From contig NZ_CP030850.1 of assembly GCF_003325355.1 (NCBI RefSeq), positions 5,325,501-5,389,500 on the forward strand: a DNA stretch of 64,000 bases, given 5' to 3'. The DNA comes from Runella rosea. Its GTDB lineage: Bacteria; Bacteroidota; Bacteroidia; Cytophagales; Spirosomataceae. Made by a program: the position numbers and the translations under genes. How positions within the stretch are numbered: the stretch's first letter is position 1; every line of letters starts with the position of its first letter. Positions 9,504-18,129 of this stretch are shown here, in pieces. Below the pieces are notes generated by a model. That model searched no databases. It was given only the letters and a program-made list of their open reading frames with translations, and was not told the origin of the DNA.

Positions 9504-11513
9504 TTATATTTTTAGAATGGAAAACTCCACGCGTCGGTTTTGTTTGCGACTTTCTTCGCTGGTATTGGGTGCAACGGGGCGCGTGGGGCCGTAGCCTTTG
9601 GTTTGGATGCGTGCGGCGTTGATATTTTTAGTGGTCAAGTACCGTTTTACCTCTTCCACCCGGTCTTTAGACAATTGGACGTTGGCTTCAAAGTTACCCA
9701 CGTTGTCGGTATGGCCTTCGAGCAAAATTTCCATGCTGTTGTTTTCGGTCATCATTTGCGCAATTCGGTCCAATTCGGGCAAAGATGAGGGTAGAAGGTC
9801 AAATTTACTTTGGGCAAAACGTATGGTGTTGAGGGTTATTTTTTGGCCAATTTCGATGGGTGTCAAAACAATTTCGCGACGGATTTCGCGGTATTGTTTT
9901 TCTTTCGTCAAATCCACAATCGTACCTGCTGCTTGGTATCCTTTCCGCTGCGCGGTAAGGCCGTACTGTTTTTGGGTATCCAACACAATTTTAAAATCAC
10001 CCACGGCGGGGTCATAGTCAATGCGCTGGGGTGGTTGTTTTTGGTCTAAATCCTCTACAATCACTTCGGCAGCCACGGTCTGTTTGGTCTTTTGGTCAAT
10101 CACGCTACCCTGAAGCATGACCGTGGGGATAGGCCGAACAGATTCGGGTAGTTTTATCCGAAAAATATCAAATTCACCCAGTGAGTTTTCGGAAGAACAG
10201 AAATAAGCATACGCTCCCGAGGCAGGAATCGTAAAATGAGCCTCATAATCAGAAGTGTTGAAAGCAGGCCCCAAATTTTCAGGCTCCGACCATTGGGTCC
10301 AACTATCGTCTAGCCGGCGGCTTACGTAAATATCCATCTCGCCGTAGCCACTACGGCCGTTGGAGGTAAAGTATAAACTTTTATTATCGGTGGCCAAAAA
10401 GGGCGTAAATTCGTCATCGGCGGTATTGATGCCTGCGCCCATGTTGGCGGGAGCTGACCATGTTCCGTTGGTTTGTAGAAAAGACACGTAGAGGTCGGCA
10501 CCGCCTCTGGTATTGGCATCTTGCAAAGATAAGACCATCACTTTCCCGTTCGGACTGATATAAAACCCCGAGAAAGAATGCTCATTGACATAACTTTGAA
10601 GGCGCACTTCCTGCGGGAAAGTCCAGCCGTTTCGATTTTTACGGCTGACCGACACCCCCTTCGACAGCGTACCGTCGGGGCGGTAAATATTCATCAACAA
10701 AGCGGTGCGGTCGTCGGGAGAAATATAACAAATGGAATTTTCCCGAATGTTGTTGACGGGGGTGCCCATGTTACGGGCTTTTTGCCATACCCCTTCTTTT
10801 TCCTCCGCAAACCATACATCATAATCTTCACTGTTTTTTAAGTTTTCGGGGTGGTCGTAGCGGGTAAAATAAATGGTTTTGCCGTCAGGAGAAATAACGG
10901 GTGCTACCTCATTTGCTTTAGAGTTGACATTTGCTCCGAGGTTCTCTTTTTTTAGTTCTTTTGGAACATTTTTTGCCAAATTAATGGATGCTTCAATGGG
11001 GGTTTCAGAGGCCGAAATGGCAACAGCATCTATTTCATTCCAATCTTTAACGCGCTTCGTATCGAGCACTATTTTTAGCGAAGCCACCTTATATTCGGTG
11101 AGTTTGGGGAGCCAGACTCGCAAAATCCCTGCCCCGCGTTGGGTAGTTTCAGGTTTGCTTGTATAGATATTGTATTCTTTGTTTTGGGAATCGTAAGCAA
11201 AAATGGTGGTGATGCATCCTGCTCCGAAATTCTCCGCAATAGCAATTTGCCGAATGGAAAGTGGGGTTTCAAAACCTACTTTTATCCATTCTATGCCCTT
11301 ATCGGGTTGTTCGGGACGCCAAGCAGTGGCCCCTGTTTCGCCCTGGGGCAGTTTGTTAGGTTTTCCCAAGACCTGAACAGCGCGGTATTGTTGGCCATTA
11401 CCAGATGTATATTCAGAAGAAACGCCGATTATTTTCGAGGCCCATTGCTCGTTTTGGGCGGATGCCCGCAAGGCTGTAATCGTTAAGAAAAAACACAGAA
11501 TCAGAATACGCAT
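9504..11513 (-). CDS. OmpA-family protein with PD40 propeller repeats
   Basis: Encodes 669 residues. A signal peptide (MRILILCFFLTITALRASAQ) is followed by a discoidin-like N-terminal region (about 22-165), then PD40/WD40-like repeats with signatures such as APVISPDGKTIYFTRYD and TPFLATDNKSLYFTSNGRSGYGEMDIYVS (about 200-455), a carboxypeptidase-regulatory-like domain (about 465-550), and a C-terminal OmpA domain (EGHTDNVGNFEANVQLSKDRV). The OmpA domain is known to bind peptidoglycan, so the protein probably tethers an outer-membrane or periplasmic assembly to the wall. Similar proteins occur near type IX secretion/gliding genes, but no such genes are here. Confidence 0.88.
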   Translation of the reverse strand: MRILILCFFLTITALRASAQNEQWASKIIGVSSEYTSGNGQQYRAVQVLGKPNKLPQGETGATAWRPEQPDKGIEWIKVGFETPLSIRQIAIAENFGAGCITTIFAYDSQNKEYNIYTSKPETTQRGAGILRVWLPKLTEYKVASLKIVLDTKRVKDWNEIDAVAISASETPIEASINLAKNVPKELKKENLGANVNSKANEVAPVISPDGKTIYFTRYDHPENLKNSEDYDVWFAEEKEGVWQKARNMGTPVNNIRENSICYISPDDRTALLMNIYRPDGTLSKGVSVSRKNRNGWTFPQEVRLQSYVNEHSFSGFYISPNGKVMVLSLQDANTRGGADLYVSFLQTNGTWSAPANMGAGINTADDEFTPFLATDNKSLYFTSNGRSGYGEMDIYVSRRLDDSWTQWSEPENLGPAFNTSDYEAHFTIPASGAYAYFCSSENSLGEFDIFRIKLPESVRPIPTVMLQGSVIDQKTKQTVAAEVIVEDLDQKQPPQRIDYDPAVGDFKIVLDTQKQYGLTAQRKGYQAAGTIVDLTKEKQYREIRREIVLTPIEIGQKITLNTIRFAQSKFDLLPSSLPELDRIAQMMTENNSMEILLEGHTDNVGNFEANVQLSKDRVEEVKRYLTTKNINAARIQTKGYGPTRPVAPNTSEESRKQNRRVEFSILKI

Positions 11514-11636
11514 AACAACACTTTTTTTTCAGTCTTGCATTATTCGTGCCAATCGATGACCTTATTCAGTCTAATTTTTACAAAAGCAGAGAAGGAAAAC
11601 AAGGGAGAAGTGGCGGATTGGTATATTTTCGGGAGA

Positions 11637-11966
11637 TTATAAAAGTTCAGCAGAAGGGTCCCAGTAGACGTTTTTGAAATTCTTGATTTTGTCATTTTCC
11701 ACCCCGATTCCTTCTTGTTCCAAAAGCTCCTGCATGGCAGTTGGCGACCCAAAAAAATGCTTCCCCGAGAGAACGCCATTTCGATTTACAACCCGGTGTG
11801 CGGGTACATCGGGCATTCCATGGCAGGCGTTCATGGCCCAGCCTACCATTCGAGCACTCAATTTAGACCCCAAAAACTTCGCAATACTGCCATAGGACGT
11901 TGCGCGCCCCACGGGTATCTGTCGAACTACGTCATAGACATCATCAAAGAAGTTTTTAGATTCCAA
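11637..11966 (-). CDS. Alkyltransferase-like (ATL) DNA-binding protein
   Basis: A 109-residue protein with the fold of the O6-alkylguanine-DNA alkyltransferase C-terminal domain: VYDVVRQIPVGRATSYGSIAKFLG, then the DNA-binding helix ARMVGWAMNACHG and the active-site loop. Where alkyltransferases have PCHRV, this has PAHRV (residues 55-59), so the acceptor Cys is missing. Family knowledge says ATL proteins bind O6-alkylguanine and recruit nucleotide excision repair rather than repair directly. Known ATLs often have Trp or Ala at this position. It is last in a probable operon with the DUF3109 gene 32 bases upstream. Confidence 0.88.
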   Translation of the reverse strand: MESKNFFDDVYDVVRQIPVGRATSYGSIAKFLGSKLSARMVGWAMNACHGMPDVPAHRVVNRNGVLSGKHFFGSPTAMQELLEQEGIGVENDKIKNFKNVYWDPSAELL

Positions 11967-11998
11967 CGGTTTAATTGTTCGATTTTGAAGATGTAAGG

Positions 11999-12562
11999 TT
12001 ACTGGTTCTCAATTTTATTGACCAATTCTTCGTACCATGCGCTTCCGTACTTGGTGATGAGCGGGTCTTTGAGAAACTTATAAATCGGCACGCCCAACTC
12101 ACGGCCGTTGTGGCAAGCTGGGTTGCAAATATGCCAGCGGTCGTAGTTGAGCGCGTCAAAGTGGTCGTATTTAGTAATCCTAATGGGATAAAGATAACAA
12201 GAAATGGGCTTACGAAAATTGATTTTTCCGTCCAGAAAAGCCTGTTCAATGCCGCATTTAAGGATTCCTTTTTTGTCGTATATTGCGTAGGCGCATTCTT
12301 TACCATTGACAGTGGTCGTGACATAGTCGCCATCTAAATCTTGCTCGTAAAGTCCGTTTTTTTCAATGGCTTCAATGCCTTTTTTGTTCAAATAGGGCTT
12401 TACGTGGGGATAAACTTCTTCAAGTAGCGCCAATTCATCCAGTTCAAGAGGAGCACCCAAGTCACCTTCTACACAGCAAGCACCTTTGCATTTAGACAAT
12501 TCACAAACGAAAAAATGGTCAGCTATGTCGTCGCTGATAACGGTATTATCAATTACTATCAT
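11999..12562 (-). CDS. DUF3109 family cysteine-rich protein
   Basis: Encodes 187 residues matching the DUF3109 family: [22 protein letters not shown], then cysteine groups CKGACC (about 25-30), a single Cys in [24 protein letters not shown] and ICNPACHNG. The spacing suggests metal or iron-sulfur binding; the function of the family is unknown. Its ATG overlaps the TGA of the upstream LysM gene (ATGA), implying translational coupling. Very common in Bacteroidota as a single-copy gene. Confidence 0.88.
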   Translation of the reverse strand: MIVIDNTVISDDIADHFFVCELSKCKGACCVEGDLGAPLELDELALLEEVYPHVKPYLNKKGIEAIEKNGLYEQDLDGDYVTTTVNGKECAYAIYDKKGILKCGIEQAFLDGKINFRKPISCYLYPIRITKYDHFDALNYDRWHICNPACHNGRELGVPIYKFLKDPLITKYGSAWYEELVNKIENQ

Positions 12563-14766
12563 TGTTTTTTAATCTTGAGTTGTTGCCCGAGTTTCACTCC
12601 TGTATCTGGCAACCCGTTCCATTCTTTGATTTGGTCTACTTTGACTCCGTATTTCTGAGAAATGCTAAACATTGTTTCGCCTTGGGCTACGGTATGATTC
12701 GTAAACTCTTCGGCTTTAGGTTGTTGAGTGAGCGTGTCGCCTACGGGGCGGATGGTTAGTTTTTGTCCGCGCAGCAGCTTTGCATCCTGCGGGAGATTAT
12801 TCCAGTATAAAATATCGTTGACGGTCACGTCATACATCTTTGAGATGCTGTAAAAAGTTTGGCCCGGTTCTACTACGTGTTTAATGACTTTTCCGCTTGT
12901 TGCTGGTACTGAGGGTGGCGTCGTCGTTTTGGGTTTGGGCGTTTCAGTTTTAGTCGTTACAGTCGTCACAATAGGCTCTTCTTTCACCGTTTCTTTAGGT
13001 GTAGAAGGAGGAGTTGTATTCTTAACAACTGGTTGCTGCTTTGAGGTTGTCTGCGGTGCGGGTTGGGTAGCGGAGGTTTTGTTTGCTGGCTTGTTTGCCG
13101 TAGTTTGTCTTACGGGCTCTTCGTCGTTAATAATCACTACCCGATCGTCATCATTTGGGTTAAAAGAAGGGGCTCTTTTATTGGGCTTCGTGGGTTGCGT
13201 TGTGGTTGAGGTGCTCTGCTTAGGCAGACTGGCCGCATCCGTTACTTCTACCCCACCCAACGTTGACTCATTGGTCGTAGACTTGGCAGGGGGCGTTGTA
13301 TCGGCCATCTTGGGCGTGTAAACTTTACGCTCCGATGGATTTTGTGGTATTTTGTTGGAAGCGGTCGGAGTTGCACTTTCTCGGGTATTCTCCTGCATGG
13401 CTGGGCGAGGCTGCGATTTTCCACTGCCCGGAACCCATTCATCCTGCGGCATGTCTACGACTTCAACTGGGGTGTTGCGAGGCCGTTTTTTGGTTAGCCA
13501 AAGCACTCGGCCCGTTTGCGGGCGCTGATTACGATTGTCGATGCGGTTGTTTTTAACAATGTATTTTAAGCGGATTCCGTACACTTGCGAAACTTTCCAA
13601 AGCGACTCGCCTTCCCGAACCGTGTGGAAAGGAACAACGGCGCGTTTGCCTTTTTTTGCTAAGTAATAAACGTCTCCTGGAACAATGGGGTCGCGCTCCG
13701 ACATTTCGTTGTACCGTAAAAAACTGCTAAAACTGATTTTTGCCTTTCTGGCCAACGATTCAACGTTATCATTGCCTCCAGCCATGATGCCTGGCAAGCC
13801 ATTTATTTCGTACAATAATAAGTCATTGCTGTAGCCTTCGGCGCGAACCAAGACTGGGAAACCAATGTCTTTTTGGGCGAAATTATCGCGTTGATTGGGC
13901 TTTTGAACCGCCGAGAGGCGAGTACGGGTGGCAGAAAGCTGCTCGCTGTTTGCGGGAACAATCAGTGTATAATCTCGGTCAGTGGGAATTTCGTTGGCAT
14001 TGAGCCAGCGGTTTTCGTTGCGCAAAGTGGCTTCGTCGATGCTTAACTCCGAGGCAATATCTCGTAAGGTTCGGCCTTTGGCCTGCGTATATTCGAGCAA
14101 TACCGTTTGAATAGGAGATTGATAACGGTCAATGGCGGATTCAACAGCGATTTTATGTGCAAAAAAACGCAAAATATAACGGTCTGATTTACCATCTAAT
14201 GTAACTTCCTTGGCATACGACCACTCGCTGGGAATGTTTTTGCTGATTCCTCCAGCGCCCAAATAATAAGAATATAAAGAGGCAACCCAGTTGTTGAACT
14301 GCGTATTGCTTTTTTTGAGGTAGCGCGCCGCTGCCCGGGTGGAAGCGGTAATATTTTTGCGTTCATCTACCATGTCATCGACGCGCAGACCGTAATCAAC
14401 GGCGGTTTCTTTTTTGAATTGCCAAAATCCAACGGCATTAGAGGCAGAAACGGCATCGGGCTGAAGGCCACTTTCTTGCAAAGCCAAAAATTTGAAATCA
14501 GTGGGAATATTTTCGTCAATCAAAATTCCTTCAATGAGTGGGAAATACATCACGCAGCGGTCGAGCTTGGACTCCCAATACTTGCGGTTGCCGAGGAGCG
14601 CTTTCACGTCTGATTGGATGATGGCACGGGCGTCATCGTCAATCTTAACGTTCATTCCGGCGAAGCCTACGCTGGATGGAACCGTAGGAACGGCAGGTGC
14701 CTGCGCCTGGATGGCCGAAATGGCAAAGAAAGAAATGAAGGTGATGAGGGTTAAGGTACGTTTCAT
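12559..14766 (-). CDS. MltD-like lytic transglycosylase with LysM repeats
   Basis: Encodes 735 residues. A signal peptide ends near AISAIQAQA. Residues around 75-190 form a lytic-transglycosylase (SLT/MltD) domain: catalytic Glu in [24 protein letters not shown], then the conserved [11 protein letters not shown]. Several LysM-type segments follow ([20 protein letters not shown] mid-protein, [19 protein letters not shown] and [20 protein letters not shown] near the C-terminus), with a long Thr/Pro-rich linker between. The enzyme class cleaves peptidoglycan glycan strands to 1,6-anhydro products in the periplasm. The start at 14766 places the signal peptide first. It is second in an operon, 20 bases after the O-methyltransferase. 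Confidence 0.9.
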   Translation of the reverse strand: MKRTLTLITFISFFAISAIQAQAPAVPTVPSSVGFAGMNVKIDDDARAIIQSDVKALLGNRKYWESKLDRCVMYFPLIEGILIDENIPTDFKFLALQESGLQPDAVSASNAVGFWQFKKETAVDYGLRVDDMVDERKNITASTRAAARYLKKSNTQFNNWVASLYSYYLGAGGISKNIPSEWSYAKEVTLDGKSDRYILRFFAHKIAVESAIDRYQSPIQTVLLEYTQAKGRTLRDIASELSIDEATLRNENRWLNANEIPTDRDYTLIVPANSEQLSATRTRLSAVQKPNQRDNFAQKDIGFPVLVRAEGYSNDLLLYEINGLPGIMAGGNDNVESLARKAKISFSSFLRYNEMSERDPIVPGDVYYLAKKGKRAVVPFHTVREGESLWKVSQVYGIRLKYIVKNNRIDNRNQRPQTGRVLWLTKKRPRNTPVEVVDMPQDEWVPGSGKSQPRPAMQENTRESATPTASNKIPQNPSERKVYTPKMADTTPPAKSTTNESTLGGVEVTDAASLPKQSTSTTTQPTKPNKRAPSFNPNDDDRVVIINDEEPVRQTTANKPANKTSATQPAPQTTSKQQPVVKNTTPPSTPKETVKEEPIVTTVTTKTETPKPKTTTPPSVPATSGKVIKHVVEPGQTFYSISKMYDVTVNDILYWNNLPQDAKLLRGQKLTIRPVGDTLTQQPKAEEFTNHTVAQGETMFSISQKYGVKVDQIKEWNGLPDTGVKLGQQLKIKKQ

Positions 14767-14786
14767 TGCTTTGGAATCGCTAAAAG

Positions 14787-15428
14787 TTAATGTTTCCACA
14801 CGATCATTAGTCCGTCTCGAACTGGCAGTAGCACATTGCTCACCCGCGGGTCATTGTGGAGTTTCTGATTAAAGTCTAAAAGGGCCTGAGTATCCTTATC
14901 TATTCGCTTGTCCGTCTGAACAATTTTTCCGCTCCAAAGGACATTGTCGGCGATGATGACTCCGCCCGGACGGACTTTGTCAAACACCAAATCGTAGTAC
15001 AAACCGTAATTAAGTTTATCAGCATCGATAAAGACGAGGTCAAAGGTCTCATTCAAGGTTGGTATAAGTGTAGCGGCATTGGCAATGCGGAAATCAATTT
15101 TGTTCCCGAGAGGTGATTTCTCAAAAAAAGACCGTACAAACGATTCTAGTTCTTCGTTTACGTCAATGGTCGTCAAAACGCCGTCTTCGGTCAATCCCTC
15201 TGCCAAACATAATGCTGAATACCCGGTATAGGTGCCGATTTCCAAGATTCGACGCGGTCGAAGCATGGTCGAAAACAACGACAAAAGACGGCCTTGCAAA
15301 TGTCCCGAAAGCATTCGGGATTGAAGTACTTTTGCGTGGGTTTCCCGGTTGAGTTGCGCCAGTAAGGGGCTTTCGGCTGACGTATGTGCCAGCGCGTATG
15401 CTTCTATGGCTGCAGGAATAAAATCCAT
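14787..15428 (-). CDS. CCoAOMT-like O-methyltransferase
   Basis: A 213-residue class I SAM-dependent methyltransferase of the O-methyltransferase family 3. The SAM-binding motif ILEIGTYTGYSALCLAEGL is at about 61-79; the acidic loop LTTIDVNEE and metal-site motif FIDADKLNYGLYYD (about 133-146) and IIADNVLWSGKI follow, as in catechol/caffeoyl-CoA-type enzymes that need a divalent cation. The substrate is not predictable. It heads the operon with the transglycosylase, DUF3109 and ATL genes. Confidence 0.9.
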   Translation of the reverse strand: MDFIPAAIEAYALAHTSAESPLLAQLNRETHAKVLQSRMLSGHLQGRLLSLFSTMLRPRRILEIGTYTGYSALCLAEGLTEDGVLTTIDVNEELESFVRSFFEKSPLGNKIDFRIANAATLIPTLNETFDLVFIDADKLNYGLYYDLVFDKVRPGGVIIADNVLWSGKIVQTDKRIDKDTQALLDFNQKLHNDPRVSNVLLPVRDGLMIVWKH

Positions 15429-15561
15429 TCAGTGAGTGTTGTTTCAACAAATATAAACGAAAAAACGGCTAAAAAGATATACTTGGGCCGTTTTTATCGC
15501 TTAAAATGCTTCCTTACAGTTACTTATTTGGAATATATTTTATCGGTGATTCTTTGTTCAA

Positions 15562-16800
15562 TCAATCACTTTCTGGAACAAAGGTCAGGGTGCTCCATTG
15601 ACTTTCGTCAAACATTTCCTGTGCAATGTCTTGCAATTGCGGAGCCGTTACCGCATCAATCTCGGCAAATATTTCCTGTAACGAATCTACTTTGCCCGTA
15701 TCCAGAATGCTCTTGGCCATCATCAGCATGAAGCTCTGGTTGCCTTCTTCCGACATAGCCAGTTGGCCCATCAACTGCTCTTTCAAATTGCGCAACTGAA
15801 TCGTTGAAAGCGGTTTTTCGCGCAGCAGGCGAAGTTCCCGATTTATGAGTTGCATGGCACGCTCTAGGTTGGTAGGTTCTGTACCAAAGAAAACACCCAG
15901 AAAACCCGTATCCAAAAACGGTGCATAATTGGCTTCAATGGAATAAACCAAGCCGTATTTCTCGCGCAGCGTCATGTTGAAGCGGGAGTTCATGCCTGGC
16001 CCGCCGAGCAGGTTGACAAGCATAAAAAACGGCAGACGCTTTTCATCCATCAGCGCGTAGGCTGGGCGACCCATGGCGACCTGCGCCTGTGTCATGCCAC
16101 GGGGCGTTTGGATGATTTGAGGTACATAAATTTCGGGCGACGTACGCACTCGTTGCGTGGTGCAATGAGGCAAGTCGTAGAGATATTTTTCGGCCTGTTT
16201 TACTGCTTTCTTAAAGGGTAAATTACTCACCAACGAAACGACAATGCGTTCGGTATCAAGGTTGGCCGCGATAAAAGATTGTAAATCATTACGCCCAAAA
16301 GAGCGTACCGTTTCCGACGTTCCGAGGATGTTTTTACCCAGTTGGTGATTTTGAAATACTACCTCATCGAATTCATCCTGAATGGCATCTTCGGGCGAAT
16401 CGTGGTACATGGCCATTTCTTCCAATATCACTCCCCGTTCTTTCTCGATTTGTTTTTCGGGAAAAATGGAGTGAAACGAAATATCGGAGAGTAATTCAAT
16501 CGCTTTATCGCTATGAGAGGCGAGCAGCGAGGCGTGAAAGCAGATTTTCTCTTTGGTCGTGTAGGCATTCAGCTCCCCGCCAACGGTTTCGAGACGATTA
16601 ATGATGTGGTATGATTTACGTTTTTGGGTGCCTTTGAAGGCCATATGTTCCCAAAAATGCGCTAAACCCTGCTGATACGGCAACTCATCGCGGCTGCCGA
16701 TGTCGAGCATGATGCCCCAGTGGGCAATCTGAGTATGAGGTACTTGTTTGTGTACGACACGGATGCCATTGGGCAGCGTGTGTAAGTTATATTCTTCCAT
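15562..16800 (-). CDS. M16 family zinc peptidase
   Basis: A 412-residue insulinase-like (M16) protein. The inverted zinc motif is H48FWEH52 (HxxEH) and the third ligand region is ERGVILEEM near 121-129; GGELNAYTTKEKICFHASLL is also typical of catalytic M16 subunits. The C-terminal M16 domain contains the conserved NLLGGPGMNSRFNMTLREKYGLVYSIEANY. Single-domain-pair proteins of this length work as dimers and degrade peptides or process precursors; localisation is uncertain because no signal peptide is seen. Transcribed divergently from the TrmH-family gene. Confidence 0.93.
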   Translation of the reverse strand: MEEYNLHTLPNGIRVVHKQVPHTQIAHWGIMLDIGSRDELPYQQGLAHFWEHMAFKGTQKRKSYHIINRLETVGGELNAYTTKEKICFHASLLASHSDKAIELLSDISFHSIFPEKQIEKERGVILEEMAMYHDSPEDAIQDEFDEVVFQNHQLGKNILGTSETVRSFGRNDLQSFIAANLDTERIVVSLVSNLPFKKAVKQAEKYLYDLPHCTTQRVRTSPEIYVPQIIQTPRGMTQAQVAMGRPAYALMDEKRLPFFMLVNLLGGPGMNSRFNMTLREKYGLVYSIEANYAPFLDTGFLGVFFGTEPTNLERAMQLINRELRLLREKPLSTIQLRNLKEQLMGQLAMSEEGNQSFMLMMAKSILDTGKVDSLQEIFAEIDAVTAPQLQDIAQEMFDESQWSTLTFVPESD

Positions 16801-16915
16801 TCGTAAGTTTTGTCACTATACAAAGATAACAGTTTTTGGTGGATAGAGGTTTCAGACGTGTATATTCCGACTATTTTTGCGCCGATAAACTCCCATTTTA
16901 ATCTGTCAATTTGTA

Positions 16916-17458
16916 ATGATTTCTCCGCGTAAAGTATCAATGGAAGAGCTTAATCGCCTTTCGGCCGATGAATACCTGCTTGCTCCAAAACATTCATTTG
17001 TATTTGTGCTGGATGATATTCGTAGTTTAAACAATGTAGGCTCGGTGTTTCGAACCTCCGATGCCTTCAGGGCGGAGAAAATTTATCTTTGCGGACTAAC
17101 TGGCACGCCTCCCCACCGCGACATTACCAAAACGGCCTTGGGAGCAGATACCACGGTAGCTTGGGAACATGTGTTGGATGTATTGGGCTTAGTGGCACGA
17201 TTGAAGGCGGAAGGCTACACGGTGGTGGCGCTTGAACAGGCAGAAGGAAGTACAAAATTGCAGAATTTTACGCCACAATTGAACCAAAAATATGCATTTG
17301 TGCTCGGCAATGAGGTATTTGGTGTAAACGAAGAAGTGGTAAGCCAAGCCGATATTTGTTTGGAAATTCCCCAATTTGGCACCAAACATTCCCTCAACGT
17401 ATCGGTGAGTGCGGGAATTGTGGCTTGGGATTATATCGCAAAAGTGTTAAAATCTTAA
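16916..17458 (+). CDS. TrmH/SpoU family RNA 2'-O-methyltransferase
   Basis: A 180-residue SPOUT methyltransferase. Motif 1 is LDDIRSLNNVGSVFRTSDA (32-50), motif 2 VLGNEVFGV (129-137) and motif 3 IPQFGTKHSLNVSVSAGIVAWD (151-172), which form the trefoil-knot SAM site. Such enzymes 2'-O-methylate tRNA or rRNA; the short length without an N-terminal substrate-binding domain makes the target hard to predict. The ATG at 16916 follows a short AT-rich leader and is divergent from the M16 peptidase gene. Confidence 0.92.
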   Translation: MISPRKVSMEELNRLSADEYLLAPKHSFVFVLDDIRSLNNVGSVFRTSDAFRAEKIYLCGLTGTPPHRDITKTALGADTTVAWEHVLDVLGLVARLKAEGYTVVALEQAEGSTKLQNFTPQLNQKYAFVLGNEVFGVNEEVVSQADICLEIPQFGTKHSLNVSVSAGIVAWDYIAKVLKS

Positions 17459-17552
17459 CATAAAAATAACCTGAAATTTTTGTTTTAACGGAAATTTAGT
17501 TATGTATTTGTAGATTTTTTACTTTACAATAAAACACAATCTCGAAATCCCC

Positions 17553-18128
17553 ATGAAATCAGAAAAGAAAAAAGCCTCAAGCGAAATTGCCCAAAAAATT
17601 GCCGCCGTCGTTGTGGGGGAAACTGTTTCTAAAAAGATAGCCAAAGCGGTGAAGAAAGCAGCGGAAAAACTTGCTAAGAAATTAGATAAAATTAAGAAAA
17701 AGGAGGCGAAAGCAAAAGAAGAAGAGGCAAAAGACGCAGCCAAAAAAGCCAAAAAAACCGCCGAAAAACTAGCAAAAGAGGCTGAAAAAGCTGCGAAAAA
17801 AGCGGACAAAGGCAAGAAATCAGATAAAGATAAAAAAGCCGATAAAGATAAAAAAGCCGATAAGGATAAGAAGTCTGATAAGGATAAAAAAGACAAAAAA
17901 AAGGATAAAGGTGACAAAAAAGATAAGTCATCAAAAAAAACGGATCATGAAGTAAAAGAGGTGGCGGTACCCGAAGCAGTTGAAGCTCCTGTTGAAGTGA
18001 AACCAGCGCCTAAGCCAAAAGCACCTGTTAAAAAAACTCCAGCGACTCCCGTCAAGCGAGCATACGTTCGGAAGCCAAAATCTGAGGCAACCGACACACC
18101 AACTCCTCCAGAGACCACGGGCGCTTAA
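17553..18128 (+). CDS. Histone-H1-like Lys/Ala-rich protein
   Basis: A 191-residue, extremely basic protein. Residues 1-40 are Ala/Lys/Val-rich and could be helical; 40-88 are Lys/Ala/Glu repeats; 89-112 are four tandem 6-residue units K(S/A)DKDK; the end is Pro/Lys-rich (KPAPKPKAPVKK, TPVKRAYVRKPK). The composition resembles eukaryotic histone H1 tails and the H1-like proteins of some bacteria, so nucleoid binding is a reasonable inference. No enzymatic motif. Its stop is one base from the stop of the convergent ferredoxin gene, so the two transcripts must overlap or share a termination zone. Confidence 0.7.
   Translation: MKSEKKKASSEIAQKIAAVVVGETVSKKIAKAVKKAAEKLAKKLDKIKKKEAKAKEEEAKDAAKKAKKTAEKLAKEAEKAAKKADKGKKSDKDKKADKDKKADKDKKSDKDKKDKKKDKGDKKDKSSKKTDHEVKEVAVPEAVEAPVEVKPAPKPKAPVKKTPATPVKRAYVRKPKSEATDTPTPPETTGA
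17817..17888 (+). repeat. 18-bp tandem repeat, four copies
   Basis: Four consecutive in-frame 18-base units (17817, 17835, 17853, 17871) encode KSDKDK, KADKDK, KADKDK, KSDKDK inside the H1-like gene. Units differ mainly by synonymous changes and by TCA/TCT against GCC. Such a repeat can expand or contract in copy number. Confidence 0.8.
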
Positions 18129-18129
18129 T

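Noticed and set aside
12884-13321. A 145-codon plus-strand ORF opposite the LysM transglycosylase linker
   Set aside because: Val/Gly-rich composition arises from the complementary Thr/Pro linker; no start context or motif.
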